This document shows, in pieces, positions 51,456 to 59,893 of a stretch of 64,000 bases of DNA (its first letter is position 1; each line of letters opens with the position of its first letter). The notes beneath the pieces were generated by a model that was not told the origin of the DNA, searched no databases, and saw only the letters and a program-made list of their open reading frames with translations. Position numbers and translations under genes: made by a program. Where the stretch lies: assembly GCF_900199185.1 (NCBI RefSeq), contig NZ_OBMI01000003.1, positions 372,001 through 436,000 of the forward strand. Reading direction: 5' to 3'. Source of the stretch: Sphingomonas guangdongensis. Lineage in GTDB: Bacteria > Pseudomonadota > Alphaproteobacteria > Sphingomonadales > Sphingomonadaceae.

Positions 51456-51854
51456 ATGGCGGTGACGGGCGGGTGCATGTGCGGGGCGATCCGCTACCGT
51501 GCCGAAGGCGAGCCGGTGCACAACGCGCTGTGCCACTGCACCGACTGCCGCCGCGCGGCCGGCGCGCCGATCGTCGGCTGGGCGCTGTTCCCGGTCGCGG
51601 CGGTTGAGATCACCGGCACGCCCGTCACCTACAACTCGTCGGGCGACGTGGAGCGGCAGTTCTGCGGGACGTGCGGGACCGGGCTGTTCTTCCGGTCGGC
51701 CAGCGTCTTTCCGGGGCAGGTCGACATCCAGACCGGCACCTTCGACGATCCGGATGCACTCGCGCCCGGCGCGTGCATCCAGACGGCGGACGCGCCGGCG
51801 TGGCTCGCGACGATGGCGGAGCTCCCGACCTTCCCGCGCTATCCGGGCGTGTAG
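51456..51854 (+). CDS. GFA-family zinc protein (glutathione-dependent formaldehyde-activating type)
   Basis: Small zinc-binding protein of 132 aa. Family Cys pattern: GGCMCGAIRY (Cys7, Cys9), HCTDCRRAAG (Cys28, Cys31) and FCGTCGTGLF (Cys70, Cys73). The name comes from one studied member; most homologues have unknown substrates. GGGAGAG lies 5 nt before the ATG. Divergent from the helicase gene by 50 bp. Confidence 0.92.
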   Translation: MAVTGGCMCGAIRYRAEGEPVHNALCHCTDCRRAAGAPIVGWALFPVAAVEITGTPVTYNSSGDVERQFCGTCGTGLFFRSASVFPGQVDIQTGTFDDPDALAPGACIQTADAPAWLATMAELPTFPRYPGV

Positions 51855-51858
51855 CGCG

Positions 51859-52602
51859 TCAGAAGCGGAACGCGACGCGCCCGACCAGGCGGTCGCCGCT
51901 GTGGCGCAGGTCGGCGAGCGGCAGGCCGGGGCCGCGCTGGTCGATGTCGGTGCCGACATAATCGACGCCGATCAGCAGGGGGCCGGTAATGTGCTCCACC
52001 CCGACCCGCCAGTCGGTATAGTCGCCCGCGGGACGAAGCCGTGCCGCGCGGAACGGATCGTCGGTGCTGCCGGTCGTGCGCCCGACCGCGGCGGAGACGG
52101 TGAAGGGCGTGGCTGGAATGCCAAGCGACGCGCCCGCGTTCAGGTATAGATTGTCGCCGCCGATCGCGTGCTGATCCGGCGCGTAGGTCGCGCGCGCCGT
52201 GACGCGGGCCGGGCCGAGCAAATAACCCGCCCCGACCGCGACCTCGCCGTAGTCGGCCCCGATCGCCGAGCCGGCGAAGAAGTGTCCGATTGCTCGCGCC
52301 TCCAGCTGGAGCGGGCCGACGTCGGCGATGTAGCCGCCCTCCACATCAACGACCGCCTCGGCACCCGCGTGACGCGCGCTGTCGCGGGTCGCCGCGACCC
52401 GTGCGCCGAGCGCGAGCGCGCCGCGGTCGAGCCGGATGCTTGCCGCCGGGGCGACGCGCCCCTCGCTCCAGCTGATCCCGCGGCGGCTCTCGTCGCTCGC
52501 CACCTCCGCCTCGATCGTGGGGCCGGACTGGCCGAGGGCAGGGGCGGCGAACGCCACGGCCGACAGACACATCAACGAGGCACGACTAACCACCAAACCC
52601 AC
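51859..52602 (-). CDS. TorF-family putative porin
   Basis: Outer-membrane beta-barrel protein of 247 aa with a signal peptide (residues 1-24, ending ALGQS). After it, EVASDESRRGISWSEGRV is the typical opening of the TorF-type family (SDYxxRGxSxS). Alternating short beta strands run to the C-terminal VGRVAFRF, which ends in Phe as outer-membrane porins do. The substrate is unknown. Its start overlaps the end of the upstream gene by 17 bp, so they form one transcript. Confidence 0.85.
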   Translation of the reverse strand: MGLVVSRASLMCLSAVAFAAPALGQSGPTIEAEVASDESRRGISWSEGRVAPAASIRLDRGALALGARVAATRDSARHAGAEAVVDVEGGYIADVGPLQLEARAIGHFFAGSAIGADYGEVAVGAGYLLGPARVTARATYAPDQHAIGGDNLYLNAGASLGIPATPFTVSAAVGRTTGSTDDPFRAARLRPAGDYTDWRVGVEHITGPLLIGVDYVGTDIDQRGPGLPLADLRHSGDRLVGRVAFRF

Positions 52603-53014
52603 GCGCGGAACCTTCCAGCTCGGCGATCAGCACCGCCCGGTCCTGTGCCGCAACGGCGAGGCGGTGGCGCTCGATCGCATCCTGGCGCGCTGCTATCTCC
52701 TCGGCGATGCTCTGGCGAACATTGTCGCACCAGCCGTGGCGAACGCCGGACAGCACGTCGGCCGGCGGCCAGTCGCGCGCCAGCCGCGCGCCGCCCGCGC
52801 CGCGAGCATCGCGTGAGACGGTGGCGGTCGCCGTCCAGTGACAGCGCAGCGTCGGTGCGACGCCCGGCGGGGTCGCCGCGCCGACCTGGCGATAACGGAC
52901 CGCAGTCGCGCTGCGATACGTCGCCTCCACCGAGCCGCCCGCGTGCGGCACCGCGACGCTGTGGCTCTCGGCTGGGCCCGACGCTGCGAGCCCGATGGCG
53001 ATGATGGGAATCAT
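52586..53014 (-). CDS. Hypothetical protein, 142 aa, upstream of the TorF-type porin
   Basis: Protein of 142 aa with a weak hydrophobic N-terminus (IPIIAIGLAASGPA), a beta-rich middle (VAVPHAGGSVEATYRSATAVRYRQVG), two Cys (TLRCHWTAT and HGWCDNVRQS) and a helical end (EEIAARQDAIERHRLAVAAQDRAVLIAELEG). The pair of Cys could form a disulfide, so a periplasmic location is plausible. AGGAG lies 6 nt before the ATG. No family recognised. Overlaps the porin gene by 17 bp. Confidence 0.7.
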   Translation of the reverse strand: MIPIIAIGLAASGPAESHSVAVPHAGGSVEATYRSATAVRYRQVGAATPPGVAPTLRCHWTATATVSRDARGAGGARLARDWPPADVLSGVRHGWCDNVRQSIAEEIAARQDAIERHRLAVAAQDRAVLIAELEGSARGFGG

Positions 53015-53166
53015 GTCCTGCTCCTGTATGTAATCGTCGGTTCTGCGACCGACTGCGCGTCCGATCTTTGGGCAGGCCTCATCCCCGCAAGCGCCCGAAC
53101 CGTTAGGAATTGTTGCGGGGCGCGCGTCGGCGTGGCTAGATGGGCGGTGCAAGGGGGATCGGCCGA

Positions 53167-54447
53167 ATGAGTGTCCTGAGACACCGTCGCGTGCTGCTGG
53201 CCAGTTTCGTCGGGACGGCCATCGAGTTCTACGACTTCTATATCTACGCAACCGCCGCCAGCCTGGTGTTCGGCGCGATCTTCTTTCCGGCGAGCGATCC
53301 CGGGCTGCAGCAGATGGCGGCGTTCGCGACGCTGGCGGTCGCCTTCTTCGCGCGGCCGGTCGGAGCGGCGTTCTTCGGGCACTTCGGCGACCGGATCGGG
53401 CGCAAGTCGACCCTGGTCGCGTCGCTGCTGACGATGGGCGTGTCGACCACGCTGGTCGCCTTCCTCCCAACCTATCAGAATGCCGGCTGGATCGCACCGG
53501 CCGCGCTGTGCGTGCTGCGCTTCGGCCAGGGTTTCGGCCTGGGCGGGGAGTGGGGCGGGGCGGCGCTGCTCGCGGTGGAGAATGCGCCGCCGGGCTGGCG
53601 CGCGCGGTTCGGCGCGGCACCGCAGATGGGGGCGCCGGCGGGCTTCATCGCGGCGAACGGCCTGTTCCTGCTGCTCGGCCTGTGGCTCACCCCCGAGCAG
53701 TTCGCGGGCTGGGGCTGGCGCATCCCGTTCCTGATCAGCGCGCTGCTGGTCGCCGTGGGCCTGTGGATCCGCCTTAAGCTGACCGAGACGCCCGAGTTCG
53801 CCCAGTCGCTGAAGGAAGCGCCGCCGCCCGCGGTGCCGCTGGCGGAGCTGGTGCGCCAACACGGCGGAATGCTGGTCGGCGGGACGGTCGGGGCGATCGC
53901 CTGCTTCGCGACCTATTACGTCGGCACCGCCTTCCTGCTCGGCTACGGCACCAAGTCGCTCGGCTTCACCATGCAGCAGTTCCTCTCGCTCCAGCTCGGG
54001 GCGATCCTGTTCATGGGCGTCGGCATCTACCTCGCGGCGTGGGCCGCCGACCGGCACTTCGACGAGCGGCGCGTGCTCGCGGGCGGGTGCGTCGCGACCA
54101 TCCTGCTCGGCTTCACGATCGCGCCGCTGATGCAGGCGGGGCTGGGCGGCGCCTTTGTCTTCCTGTCGGCCACGCTGCTCGCAATGGGGTTCGTCTACGG
54201 ACCGCTCGGCGCCTGGCTGCCGGGACTGTTCCCGCCGCGAGTGCGCTACACCGGCGCGTCGATGACCTTCAACATCGCCGGCGTGCTCGGCGGCGGGCTG
54301 ACGCCGCTGATCGCGCAAGCGCTCGCGCTGCGCGGCGGCCTGGCGCCCGTCGGCCTGTATCTGAGCGGCATCACCGCCGTCAGCCTCGTCGCGCTGCTCG
54401 CGTTGCGCCCACGCCCTGTCGCCCCCGTTCCGATGGAAGGACCCTGA
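53167..54447 (+). CDS. MHS-family MFS transporter (metabolite:H+ symporter)
   Basis: Inner-membrane transporter of 426 aa with about 12 helices. It opens with LLASFVGTAIEFYDFYIYATAASLVFGAIFFP, the hallmark of the MHS family (ProP/ShiA/KgtP), and has GHFGDRIGRKSTL in loop 2-3 and RFGQGFGLGGEWGGAALLAVE. Likely substrates are organic acids, osmolytes or amino acids. GGGGG before the ATG at 53167. The next gene, an M20 amidohydrolase, starts 3 bp after its stop; together they may import and process acylated amino acids (inference). Confidence 0.93.
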   Translation: MSVLRHRRVLLASFVGTAIEFYDFYIYATAASLVFGAIFFPASDPGLQQMAAFATLAVAFFARPVGAAFFGHFGDRIGRKSTLVASLLTMGVSTTLVAFLPTYQNAGWIAPAALCVLRFGQGFGLGGEWGGAALLAVENAPPGWRARFGAAPQMGAPAGFIAANGLFLLLGLWLTPEQFAGWGWRIPFLISALLVAVGLWIRLKLTETPEFAQSLKEAPPPAVPLAELVRQHGGMLVGGTVGAIACFATYYVGTAFLLGYGTKSLGFTMQQFLSLQLGAILFMGVGIYLAAWAADRHFDERRVLAGGCVATILLGFTIAPLMQAGLGGAFVFLSATLLAMGFVYGPLGAWLPGLFPPRVRYTGASMTFNIAGVLGGGLTPLIAQALALRGGLAPVGLYLSGITAVSLVALLALRPRPVAPVPMEGP

Positions 54448-54450
54448 CCG

Positions 54451-55776
54451 ATGTTCCTGCTGCCGATCGCCCTCATCGCCGCGCCCGTTCAGGCGGCTCC
54501 CGCTCCCGCGACCGAGATCGCCGCGGCGGTGCGCGCCGACTACCAGAAGAGCCTGGGATCGCTGTTCGACTGGTTCCACCGCAACCCTGAACTGAGCTTC
54601 AAGGAAGTGAACACGGCCGCGCGGATGGCGAAGGAGCTGCGCGCAGCGGGCGCGACGGTGACGGAGAAGGTCGGCGGCACCGGCGTCGTCGCGATCCTGA
54701 AGAACGGAACCGGGCCGACCGTGCTGATCCGCGCCGACATGGACGGGCTGCCGGTCAGGGAAGCCTCCGGCCTCCCCAACATGTCGGTGGCGCGGCAGGT
54801 AGGGGTCGACGGGGTCGAGAATCCGGTGATGCACGCCTGCGGGCACGACACCCACATCACCGCGCTGGTCGCGACCGCGCGGCGGCTACAAGCGATGAAG
54901 GATCGCTGGAAGGGCACGGTGGTGATGATCGTGCAGCCGGCCGAGGAGCGGGTCGGCGGCGCCAAGGCGATGGTCGCCGATGGGCTCTACACCCGCTTCC
55001 CCAAGCCCGACTACGCGCTTGCGTTCCACGTCAGCGCGCAGCAGCCGACCGGCACCGTGTCCGCCTCCACGGGCATCCAGTATTCGTCGTCGGACTCGGT
55101 GGAGATCGACGTGCCGGGCGTCGGCGCGCACGGCGCCTCGCCGCACGCGGGCAAGGACCCCGTGTACATGGCCAGCCAGCTCGTCATCGCGCTCCAGGGG
55201 CTGATCAGCCGCGAGCGCCCGCCGCTCTCGCCCGGTGTGATCACGGTCGGCTCGTTCCACTCGGGCGCCAAGCACAACATCATCTCCGACATGGCGAAGC
55301 TGCAGGTGACGGTGCGCGCCAACGACGAGAAGACGCGCGCGCAACTGATCGCCGGGATCAAGCGCGTGGCGGAGAGCGTCGGGCGGCTGAACGGCATGCC
55401 GGACGACAAGCTGCCCAAGGTAACGGTGAGCGAGGGCACGCCGACGACGATCAACGACGCCGCGCTCGCCACCCGCCTGAACGCAGCCATGGTCCGCTCG
55501 CTCGGCGCCGACGCGGTGACCCCGTTCGAGCAGAACGGGATGGGGGCGGAGGACTTCGCCTACCTCGTCCAGCCCGACAGCGGCGTGAAGGGCTACTACT
55601 TCGCGGTCGGCGGGACGCCCAAGGCGGCGCTGGATGCCGCGGCCGCCGGCGGGCCGCCGGTCGCGTCGCACCACAGCGCACTCTTCAAGGTGGAGGCGGA
55701 GCCGACGATCGTGACCGGCGCCACTGCGATGACGGTGGCAACGCTGGAGTTGCTCGGCGGTGGAGCGGCGCGCTAG
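54451..55776 (+). CDS. M20-family amidohydrolase (N-acyl-amino-acid or peptide hydrolase), exported
   Basis: Zinc amidohydrolase of 441 aa; a signal peptide at residues 1-15 (LIAAPVQAAP) points to the periplasm. Metal and catalytic motifs: RADMDGLPVREASG, NPVMHACGHDTHITAL, IVQPAEERVGGAKAM, then the dimerisation domain with GVGAHGASPHAGKDP, and the C-terminal GAEDFAYLVQ. This is the hippurate/indole-acetyl-amino-acid hydrolase type (M20D). Starts 3 bp after the MHS gene with GGAAGGA upstream. Its end overlaps the convergent rsmD gene by 4 bp. Confidence 0.95.
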   Translation: MFLLPIALIAAPVQAAPAPATEIAAAVRADYQKSLGSLFDWFHRNPELSFKEVNTAARMAKELRAAGATVTEKVGGTGVVAILKNGTGPTVLIRADMDGLPVREASGLPNMSVARQVGVDGVENPVMHACGHDTHITALVATARRLQAMKDRWKGTVVMIVQPAEERVGGAKAMVADGLYTRFPKPDYALAFHVSAQQPTGTVSASTGIQYSSSDSVEIDVPGVGAHGASPHAGKDPVYMASQLVIALQGLISRERPPLSPGVITVGSFHSGAKHNIISDMAKLQVTVRANDEKTRAQLIAGIKRVAESVGRLNGMPDDKLPKVTVSEGTPTTINDAALATRLNAAMVRSLGADAVTPFEQNGMGAEDFAYLVQPDSGVKGYYFAVGGTPKAALDAAAAGGPPVASHHSALFKVEAEPTIVTGATAMTVATLELLGGGAAR

Positions 55777-56315
55777 CCGACCATCCTGAGCAGCGTCAGC
55801 TTGGCCTTGCCATAGACCCGCTCGGCGTCGACCGCGAAGCCGGTGACCGCGACATCCTCGGTCTTGGCAGTCTCGATGCTGACCCAGGTCGCGGGCGACG
55901 TCCAGCCGAGCCGCGCGAGCTTGTCGAGCGCGACGTTGCCGGCGCCCGAGCCGTAAGGCGGATCCATCAGGATCACGTCGAGCGGCGCGCGTGCCGGCCC
56001 GAGCGCGAGCACAGAGGAGGCGCGGACGTCGGCGGCCCGGGTGCCGAGCTTCGCGACGTTGGCCCTGAGCGCGTCGATCGCCGCGCGGTCCTGCTCGACG
56101 AACAGGCAGGAGCCCGCGCCGCGCGACAGCGCCTCCAGCCCGAGCGCGCCCGAGCCGGCGAAGAAGTCTCCGACCGCCAGCCCCTCAAAGCTGCCGATCC
56201 GGCTGGCGAGTATGGAGAACAGCGCTTCCCGCGTGCGATCGGCGGTCGGGCGCGTCGCCGCGCCCGCGGGGGCGACAAGCGGCCGTCCGCGCCACTCGCC
56301 GGCGATGATCCTCAC
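55773..56315 (-). CDS. rsmD: 16S rRNA (guanine966-N2)-methyltransferase RsmD
   Basis: SAM-dependent methyltransferase of 180 aa acting on the assembled 30S subunit. MRIIAGEWRGRPL at the start is typical, VGDFFAGSGALGLEALSRGA is the SAM-binding motif I, and ILMDPPYGSG (residues 115-124) is the catalytic DPPY motif. The GTG start overlaps the stop of the pseudouridine synthase gene (GTGA). Confidence 0.95.
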   Translation of the reverse strand: MRIIAGEWRGRPLVAPAGAATRPTADRTREALFSILASRIGSFEGLAVGDFFAGSGALGLEALSRGAGSCLFVEQDRAAIDALRANVAKLGTRAADVRASSVLALGPARAPLDVILMDPPYGSGAGNVALDKLARLGWTSPATWVSIETAKTEDVAVTGFAVDAERVYGKAKLTLLRMVG

Positions 56316-57460
56316 GAGCGCGGTCGCCGCGGCTTGGTTGGGCGCGCCTTCGGCTTCGCTTTCGCCCAGCCAACGCCCTTCTTGGGTCGCGGCGCGCGAG
56401 CCGTAGGCTCGCCGGCGACCGGGCGCGTGTCGAGTTCCTCACGCACCTCCGGCTTGCGGACCGGACCACGCGCCCGGCTGGCCGAAGGCGCGGCACCCCC
56501 GGATTTTTGAAGTGTAGCCGCCGTGGCTGGGCGAGGCGGACGCTCGGGCCGCGCCGATGCCTTCTGTGTCCCAGCGGATGGTCTTGCAGGGCGCGGCGTC
56601 GGCGTGGCCGGACGCGGCGCGCGTTCGCGCGGCGGCTGCTCGGGCCTGCTGCGCGGCAAGCGCGCCGGTGCGCCGCCCTGCACCGCGATCGGCTGCTCCC
56701 GCGCGACTTCTTTTGCGCGACCACGGCCCAGGCTCTGCCGGAACGCGACCAGGTCGTGCTGGCGCACCTCGCCAATCGCGCCCTCGGGCAGGTCGGCGAG
56801 GACGAACGGGCCGTAACGGGTGCGGATCAGTCGACTGACGCGCAGCCCCAGGAACTCGAGCACGCGGCGCACCTCGCGGTTCTTGCCCTCGGTCAGGATC
56901 ATCTCGATCCAGACGTTCGCGCCGGTCCGCCGCTCCAGGTTGGCGTCGATCGGACCGTAGCGGACGCCCTCGATCTCGACGCCTTCGATCAGCGATTCGA
57001 GCTGCTCCTGCGTCACCGCGCCATAGGCGCGCGCACGATAAGCGCGCTCGACGCCGGTCGAGGGCAGCTCCAGCTGGCGCTTGAGCTCGCCGTCGGTGGT
57101 CATCAGCAGCAGCCCCTCCGTGTTGAGGTCGAGGCGGCCGACCGGCATCAGCCGCGGCAGGTCGGGCGGCAGCCGATCGTAGATCGTGGCGCGACCGCCC
57201 GGATCGCGCGCCGCGGTCAGCACGCCGGCGGGCTTGTGGAACAGGAACAAGCGGGCGAGGGCGGCCGCCTGCACCGCCTCGCCATCCACGGTGACGCCGT
57301 GGAGCGAGGTCAGCAGCGTCGCGGGCGTATCGATCACCGACCCGTTGACCGCGATGCGTCCTTCGGCGATCATCCGCTCGATATCGCGGCGAGAGGCGAC
57401 TCCGGCGCGCGCCAGCAGCTTGGCGATCCGCTGCGGCTCTCGTGATCCTGTTTGTTGCAC
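56312..57460 (-). CDS. Ribosomal large subunit pseudouridine synthase (RluB/RsuA family) with basic tail
   Basis: Pseudouridine synthase of about 382 aa. An S4 domain at the N-terminus (RIAKLLARAGVASRRDIERMIAEGRIAVNG) leads into the catalytic domain with LMPVGRLDLNTEGLLLMTTDGEL (the catalytic Asp lies in GRLDLNT) and MILTEGKNREVRRVLEFLG. The final 130 residues are Arg/Pro/Lys/Ala-rich and disordered, as is common in alphaproteobacterial RluB. The start is uncertain: GTG at 57460 has TAAGG 8 nt upstream, while a TTG at 57496 would add 12 residues. Overlaps rsmD by 4 bp. Confidence 0.88.
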   Translation of the reverse strand: MQQTGSREPQRIAKLLARAGVASRRDIERMIAEGRIAVNGSVIDTPATLLTSLHGVTVDGEAVQAAALARLFLFHKPAGVLTAARDPGGRATIYDRLPPDLPRLMPVGRLDLNTEGLLLMTTDGELKRQLELPSTGVERAYRARAYGAVTQEQLESLIEGVEIEGVRYGPIDANLERRTGANVWIEMILTEGKNREVRRVLEFLGLRVSRLIRTRYGPFVLADLPEGAIGEVRQHDLVAFRQSLGRGRAKEVAREQPIAVQGGAPARLPRSRPEQPPRERAPRPATPTPRPARPSAGTQKASARPERPPRPATAATLQKSGGAAPSASRARGPVRKPEVREELDTRPVAGEPTARAPRPKKGVGWAKAKPKARPTKPRRPRS

Positions 57461-57581
57461 GTTCGGGGCCTTAGCGCGGCGACACGGGGCAGACAAAAAT
57501 TCTTTGCGTCACCACCTTGGGTCAAGCGTTACGGGGTCGTCAGGATCGCTTCGTGTGTCGGGAGCGGCGGAGGAGTCGTCG

Positions 57582-58013
57582 ATGTTGTTCGGGAAGAAGG
57601 AACGCCGGATCAGCCGCATCCTGATCGTCGAGGACGAACCGCTGGTCGCGTTCGACACCGAGCATTTCCTCTCGAGCGAGGGGTTCGAGATTGTCGCGAC
57701 GCTCGACACGGTGGCGGATGCGCAGGCGGTGATCGGAACCGGTGTCCCGATCGACCTGGTGCTGGTCGACGTCAACCTGTCGGACGGCAGCGGGGTCGAG
57801 GTTGCGCGGCTCGCGCACGGTCGCGGGATAAAGGTGTTGTTCGTGACCGGCACCTGCCCGGGCGACGCCCGCGCGCTCGCGGCAGGATGCCTCGCCAAAC
57901 CCTATCCGCAGCGCGACCTGCTCGCCGCCGTCGGTGCGATCGAAAAGGTGCTGGCGGGCAAGGCACCCAAGCGCCTGCCGCAGAGCTTCAGCCTGTTCCT
58001 CGCCGCCGCCTGA
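57582..58013 (+). CDS. Single-domain response regulator
   Basis: Receiver-only protein of 143 aa. Acidic pocket Glu17/Asp18 in ILIVEDEPLVAFD, phosphorylatable Asp63 in LVLVDVNLSDGSG, the Thr of LFVTGT, and Lys106 in CLAKPYPQRDL. It has no output domain, so it acts by protein contact or as a phosphate sink. GGAGGAG stands just before the ATG. No histidine kinase nearby. Divergent from the pseudouridine synthase gene. Confidence 0.92.
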   Translation: MLFGKKERRISRILIVEDEPLVAFDTEHFLSSEGFEIVATLDTVADAQAVIGTGVPIDLVLVDVNLSDGSGVEVARLAHGRGIKVLFVTGTCPGDARALAAGCLAKPYPQRDLLAAVGAIEKVLAGKAPKRLPQSFSLFLAAA

Positions 58014-58076
58014 CGCGTCGCCCCTTTCGCGTCCGCCAATTTCCGCTACCGTCGCCGGCTTTGGCGGGGAGCGCGC

Positions 58077-59408
58077 ATGAGTGAAGCGACGGTGCGGGGA
58101 CGGTGGGGCGGCGTCCGCCCTTATTTTGAGGCGGCGCCGCTCGCGACCTTCTTTCTCGGCATCTCGTCGGGACTGTGCTTCACGCTCATCGGCGCGACGC
58201 TGACCAGCCGCCTGGCGCAGAGCGACATCGACAAGAAGACGATCACCGCCTTCACGCTCGCGTTCCTCGTCTACAATCTGAAGCCGCTGTGGGCGTGGCT
58301 GGTCGACGGCGTGCGACTGCCCGTCATCGGCCGGCTCGGCCAGCGCGTATCCTGGCTGCTGTTCGCGGGCGGGCTGGTGATTGCGGCGGTCGCGAACCTG
58401 GCGCGGGTCGATCCGGCGACGCAGCTCGGCGCGACGGTGACCGCCGCGATCCTGGTCGGCATCGCGGGTGCCACCTACGACATCGTCATCGACGCCTACC
58501 GGATCGAGATCCTGAAGCCCTATCAGCTCGGCGTCGGATCGGGGATGATCCAGTACGGCTGGCGCGTCGGATCGGTCCTGGTCGGCGCGATTGCGCTGGT
58601 GCTCGCCGCGCGGGTCGGGTGGAACGCCGCCTATTTGATCTGTGCCGTCTTCGCGCTGCCGGCCATGGTCGTGGCGCTGCTCTTTGGGGAACCGGAGCGG
58701 CACCGCCCCCCGACCGAGCGGCGCGGCATGGGTGAGATCGCCGCGTCCATCATCGGGCCGTTCACTGAGTTCTTCCGCCGCGCCGGCGCCGGCCTCGTCC
58801 TCGTCTTCATCCTTATCCACAAGATCGGGGACACGCTGGGGCAGCTGGTGCTGCGCCTGCTGCTCGACGACCTCGGCTTCACCAACGACGAGATCGCGCT
58901 TTACGACGTCGGAGTCGGCTTCTGGGCTTATCTGATCGGCATCTTCATTGGCGGCGCACTCTACGCGCAGCTCGGGCTTAAGCGGTCGGTGCTGATCAGC
59001 CTGCTGCTGATGGCGGTGTCGAACGCCAGCTTCGCGCTGCTGGCTGGCGCCGGGCATTATCCGCTCGGGCTTGCCGGGACGATGGCGTTCGAGAACATCG
59101 CGAGCGGGATCGGCAGCGTGACGGTGGTTGCCTACTTCTCCGCGTTGTGCGACCTGCGCTTCACCGCTGCCCAGTACGCCCTGATCTCGTCCGCCGCGAG
59201 CATTGTCGGCCGCTTCATGAACGTCGCCGTCGCGAGCGATCTGGTGGACGCGTTCGGCTGGGCGGGCTTCTACTGGATCACGACGCTGGTCGCGTTCCCG
59301 GGCGTGCTGCTGTTCTGGTGGATGAGCCGCTCCGGCCTGATCGACCGTTCGATCGGCACGGCGGGCACGGCGGGGGAGGGCGACGCTCGCGCCGGTACCT
59401 CAGCCTAG
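58077..59408 (+). CDS. AmpG-family muropeptide permease
   Basis: MFS transporter of 443 aa with about 12-14 helices. The family signature GATYDIVIDAYRIEILKPYQLG (about residues 140-162), KTITAFTLAFLVYNLKPLWAWLVDGVRLP near 40-70, and the VAYFSALCDLRFTAAQYALISSAASIVGR segment match AmpG proteins that import anhydro-muropeptides in cell-wall recycling. No ampD or nagZ adjoins. The last 9 bp overlap the end of the convergent DUF6628-like gene. Confidence 0.88.
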   Translation: MSEATVRGRWGGVRPYFEAAPLATFFLGISSGLCFTLIGATLTSRLAQSDIDKKTITAFTLAFLVYNLKPLWAWLVDGVRLPVIGRLGQRVSWLLFAGGLVIAAVANLARVDPATQLGATVTAAILVGIAGATYDIVIDAYRIEILKPYQLGVGSGMIQYGWRVGSVLVGAIALVLAARVGWNAAYLICAVFALPAMVVALLFGEPERHRPPTERRGMGEIAASIIGPFTEFFRRAGAGLVLVFILIHKIGDTLGQLVLRLLLDDLGFTNDEIALYDVGVGFWAYLIGIFIGGALYAQLGLKRSVLISLLLMAVSNASFALLAGAGHYPLGLAGTMAFENIASGIGSVTVVAYFSALCDLRFTAAQYALISSAASIVGRFMNVAVASDLVDAFGWAGFYWITTLVAFPGVLLFWWMSRSGLIDRSIGTAGTAGEGDARAGTSA

Positions 59409-59825
59409 CGGCAGCCCGAGGTCGGCGCACGCGGTTGCGAGCGCCGCTGCAGTGGCGAGCGGGCCGCTGGCGTCGCGCACCGCCAGCAGATCGGCGAGGA
59501 GCAGCCCGGCCGCAGCCTCGTTGGTCAGGCAGCGCGTCAGCACCGCGACCAGCGCCGCTTCGGACGCGGTCATCCTGGGGCAGCACCACGGCGCGATCTG
59601 GATCGGCCGCGACGATACCTCGGACAGCTCGAGCATGAGGGTGCGCAGCAGCGTCAGCGGGCGGCGGAAATCCTGACCGAAGCCGGTCAGGAACGCGTGC
59701 GCGGCCGCCGCATCATCCAGCCCGTGCGCGCCCATCTGCCGCACGCCGAAGATCACTAGCCGAAGCGCGGCGTCGTCGGGCTGCACGTGCGGCAGGGTGG
59801 CGGTGAGACGGTCGTGCGATAACAT
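59400..59825 (-). CDS. DUF6628-like protein, 141 aa
   Basis: Soluble, helix-rich protein of 141 aa. LRLVIFGVRQMGAHGLDDAAAAHAFL, FRRPLTLLRTLMLELSEVSSRPIQIAPWCCPRMT and a helical C-terminus fit a small family known mainly from sphingomonads, which I recognise as DUF6628-like. A conserved WCCPRM is its most distinctive feature. Function unknown. The start at the ATG 59825 is preferred over an upstream TTG. Convergent with ampG (9 bp overlap). Confidence 0.75.
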   Translation of the reverse strand: MLSHDRLTATLPHVQPDDAALRLVIFGVRQMGAHGLDDAAAAHAFLTGFGQDFRRPLTLLRTLMLELSEVSSRPIQIAPWCCPRMTASEAALVAVLTRCLTNEAAAGLLLADLLAVRDASGPLATAAALATACADLGLPLG

Positions 59826-59893
59826 GGGGCGGTCTCCGCTTCGGACCGCAACATCGTCGTACAACGTCTAATGATAGTCAATCGCAACAAAGG

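Noticed and set aside
53011..54855. A 614-codon open frame opposite the MHS transporter
   Set aside because: Rich in Arg, Gln, Glu and His as expected from the antisense of a membrane protein; no motif.
57461..57496. TTG start for the pseudouridine synthase
   Set aside because: The added 12 residues are not family-like and the GTG at 57460 has a better-spaced upstream purine tract.
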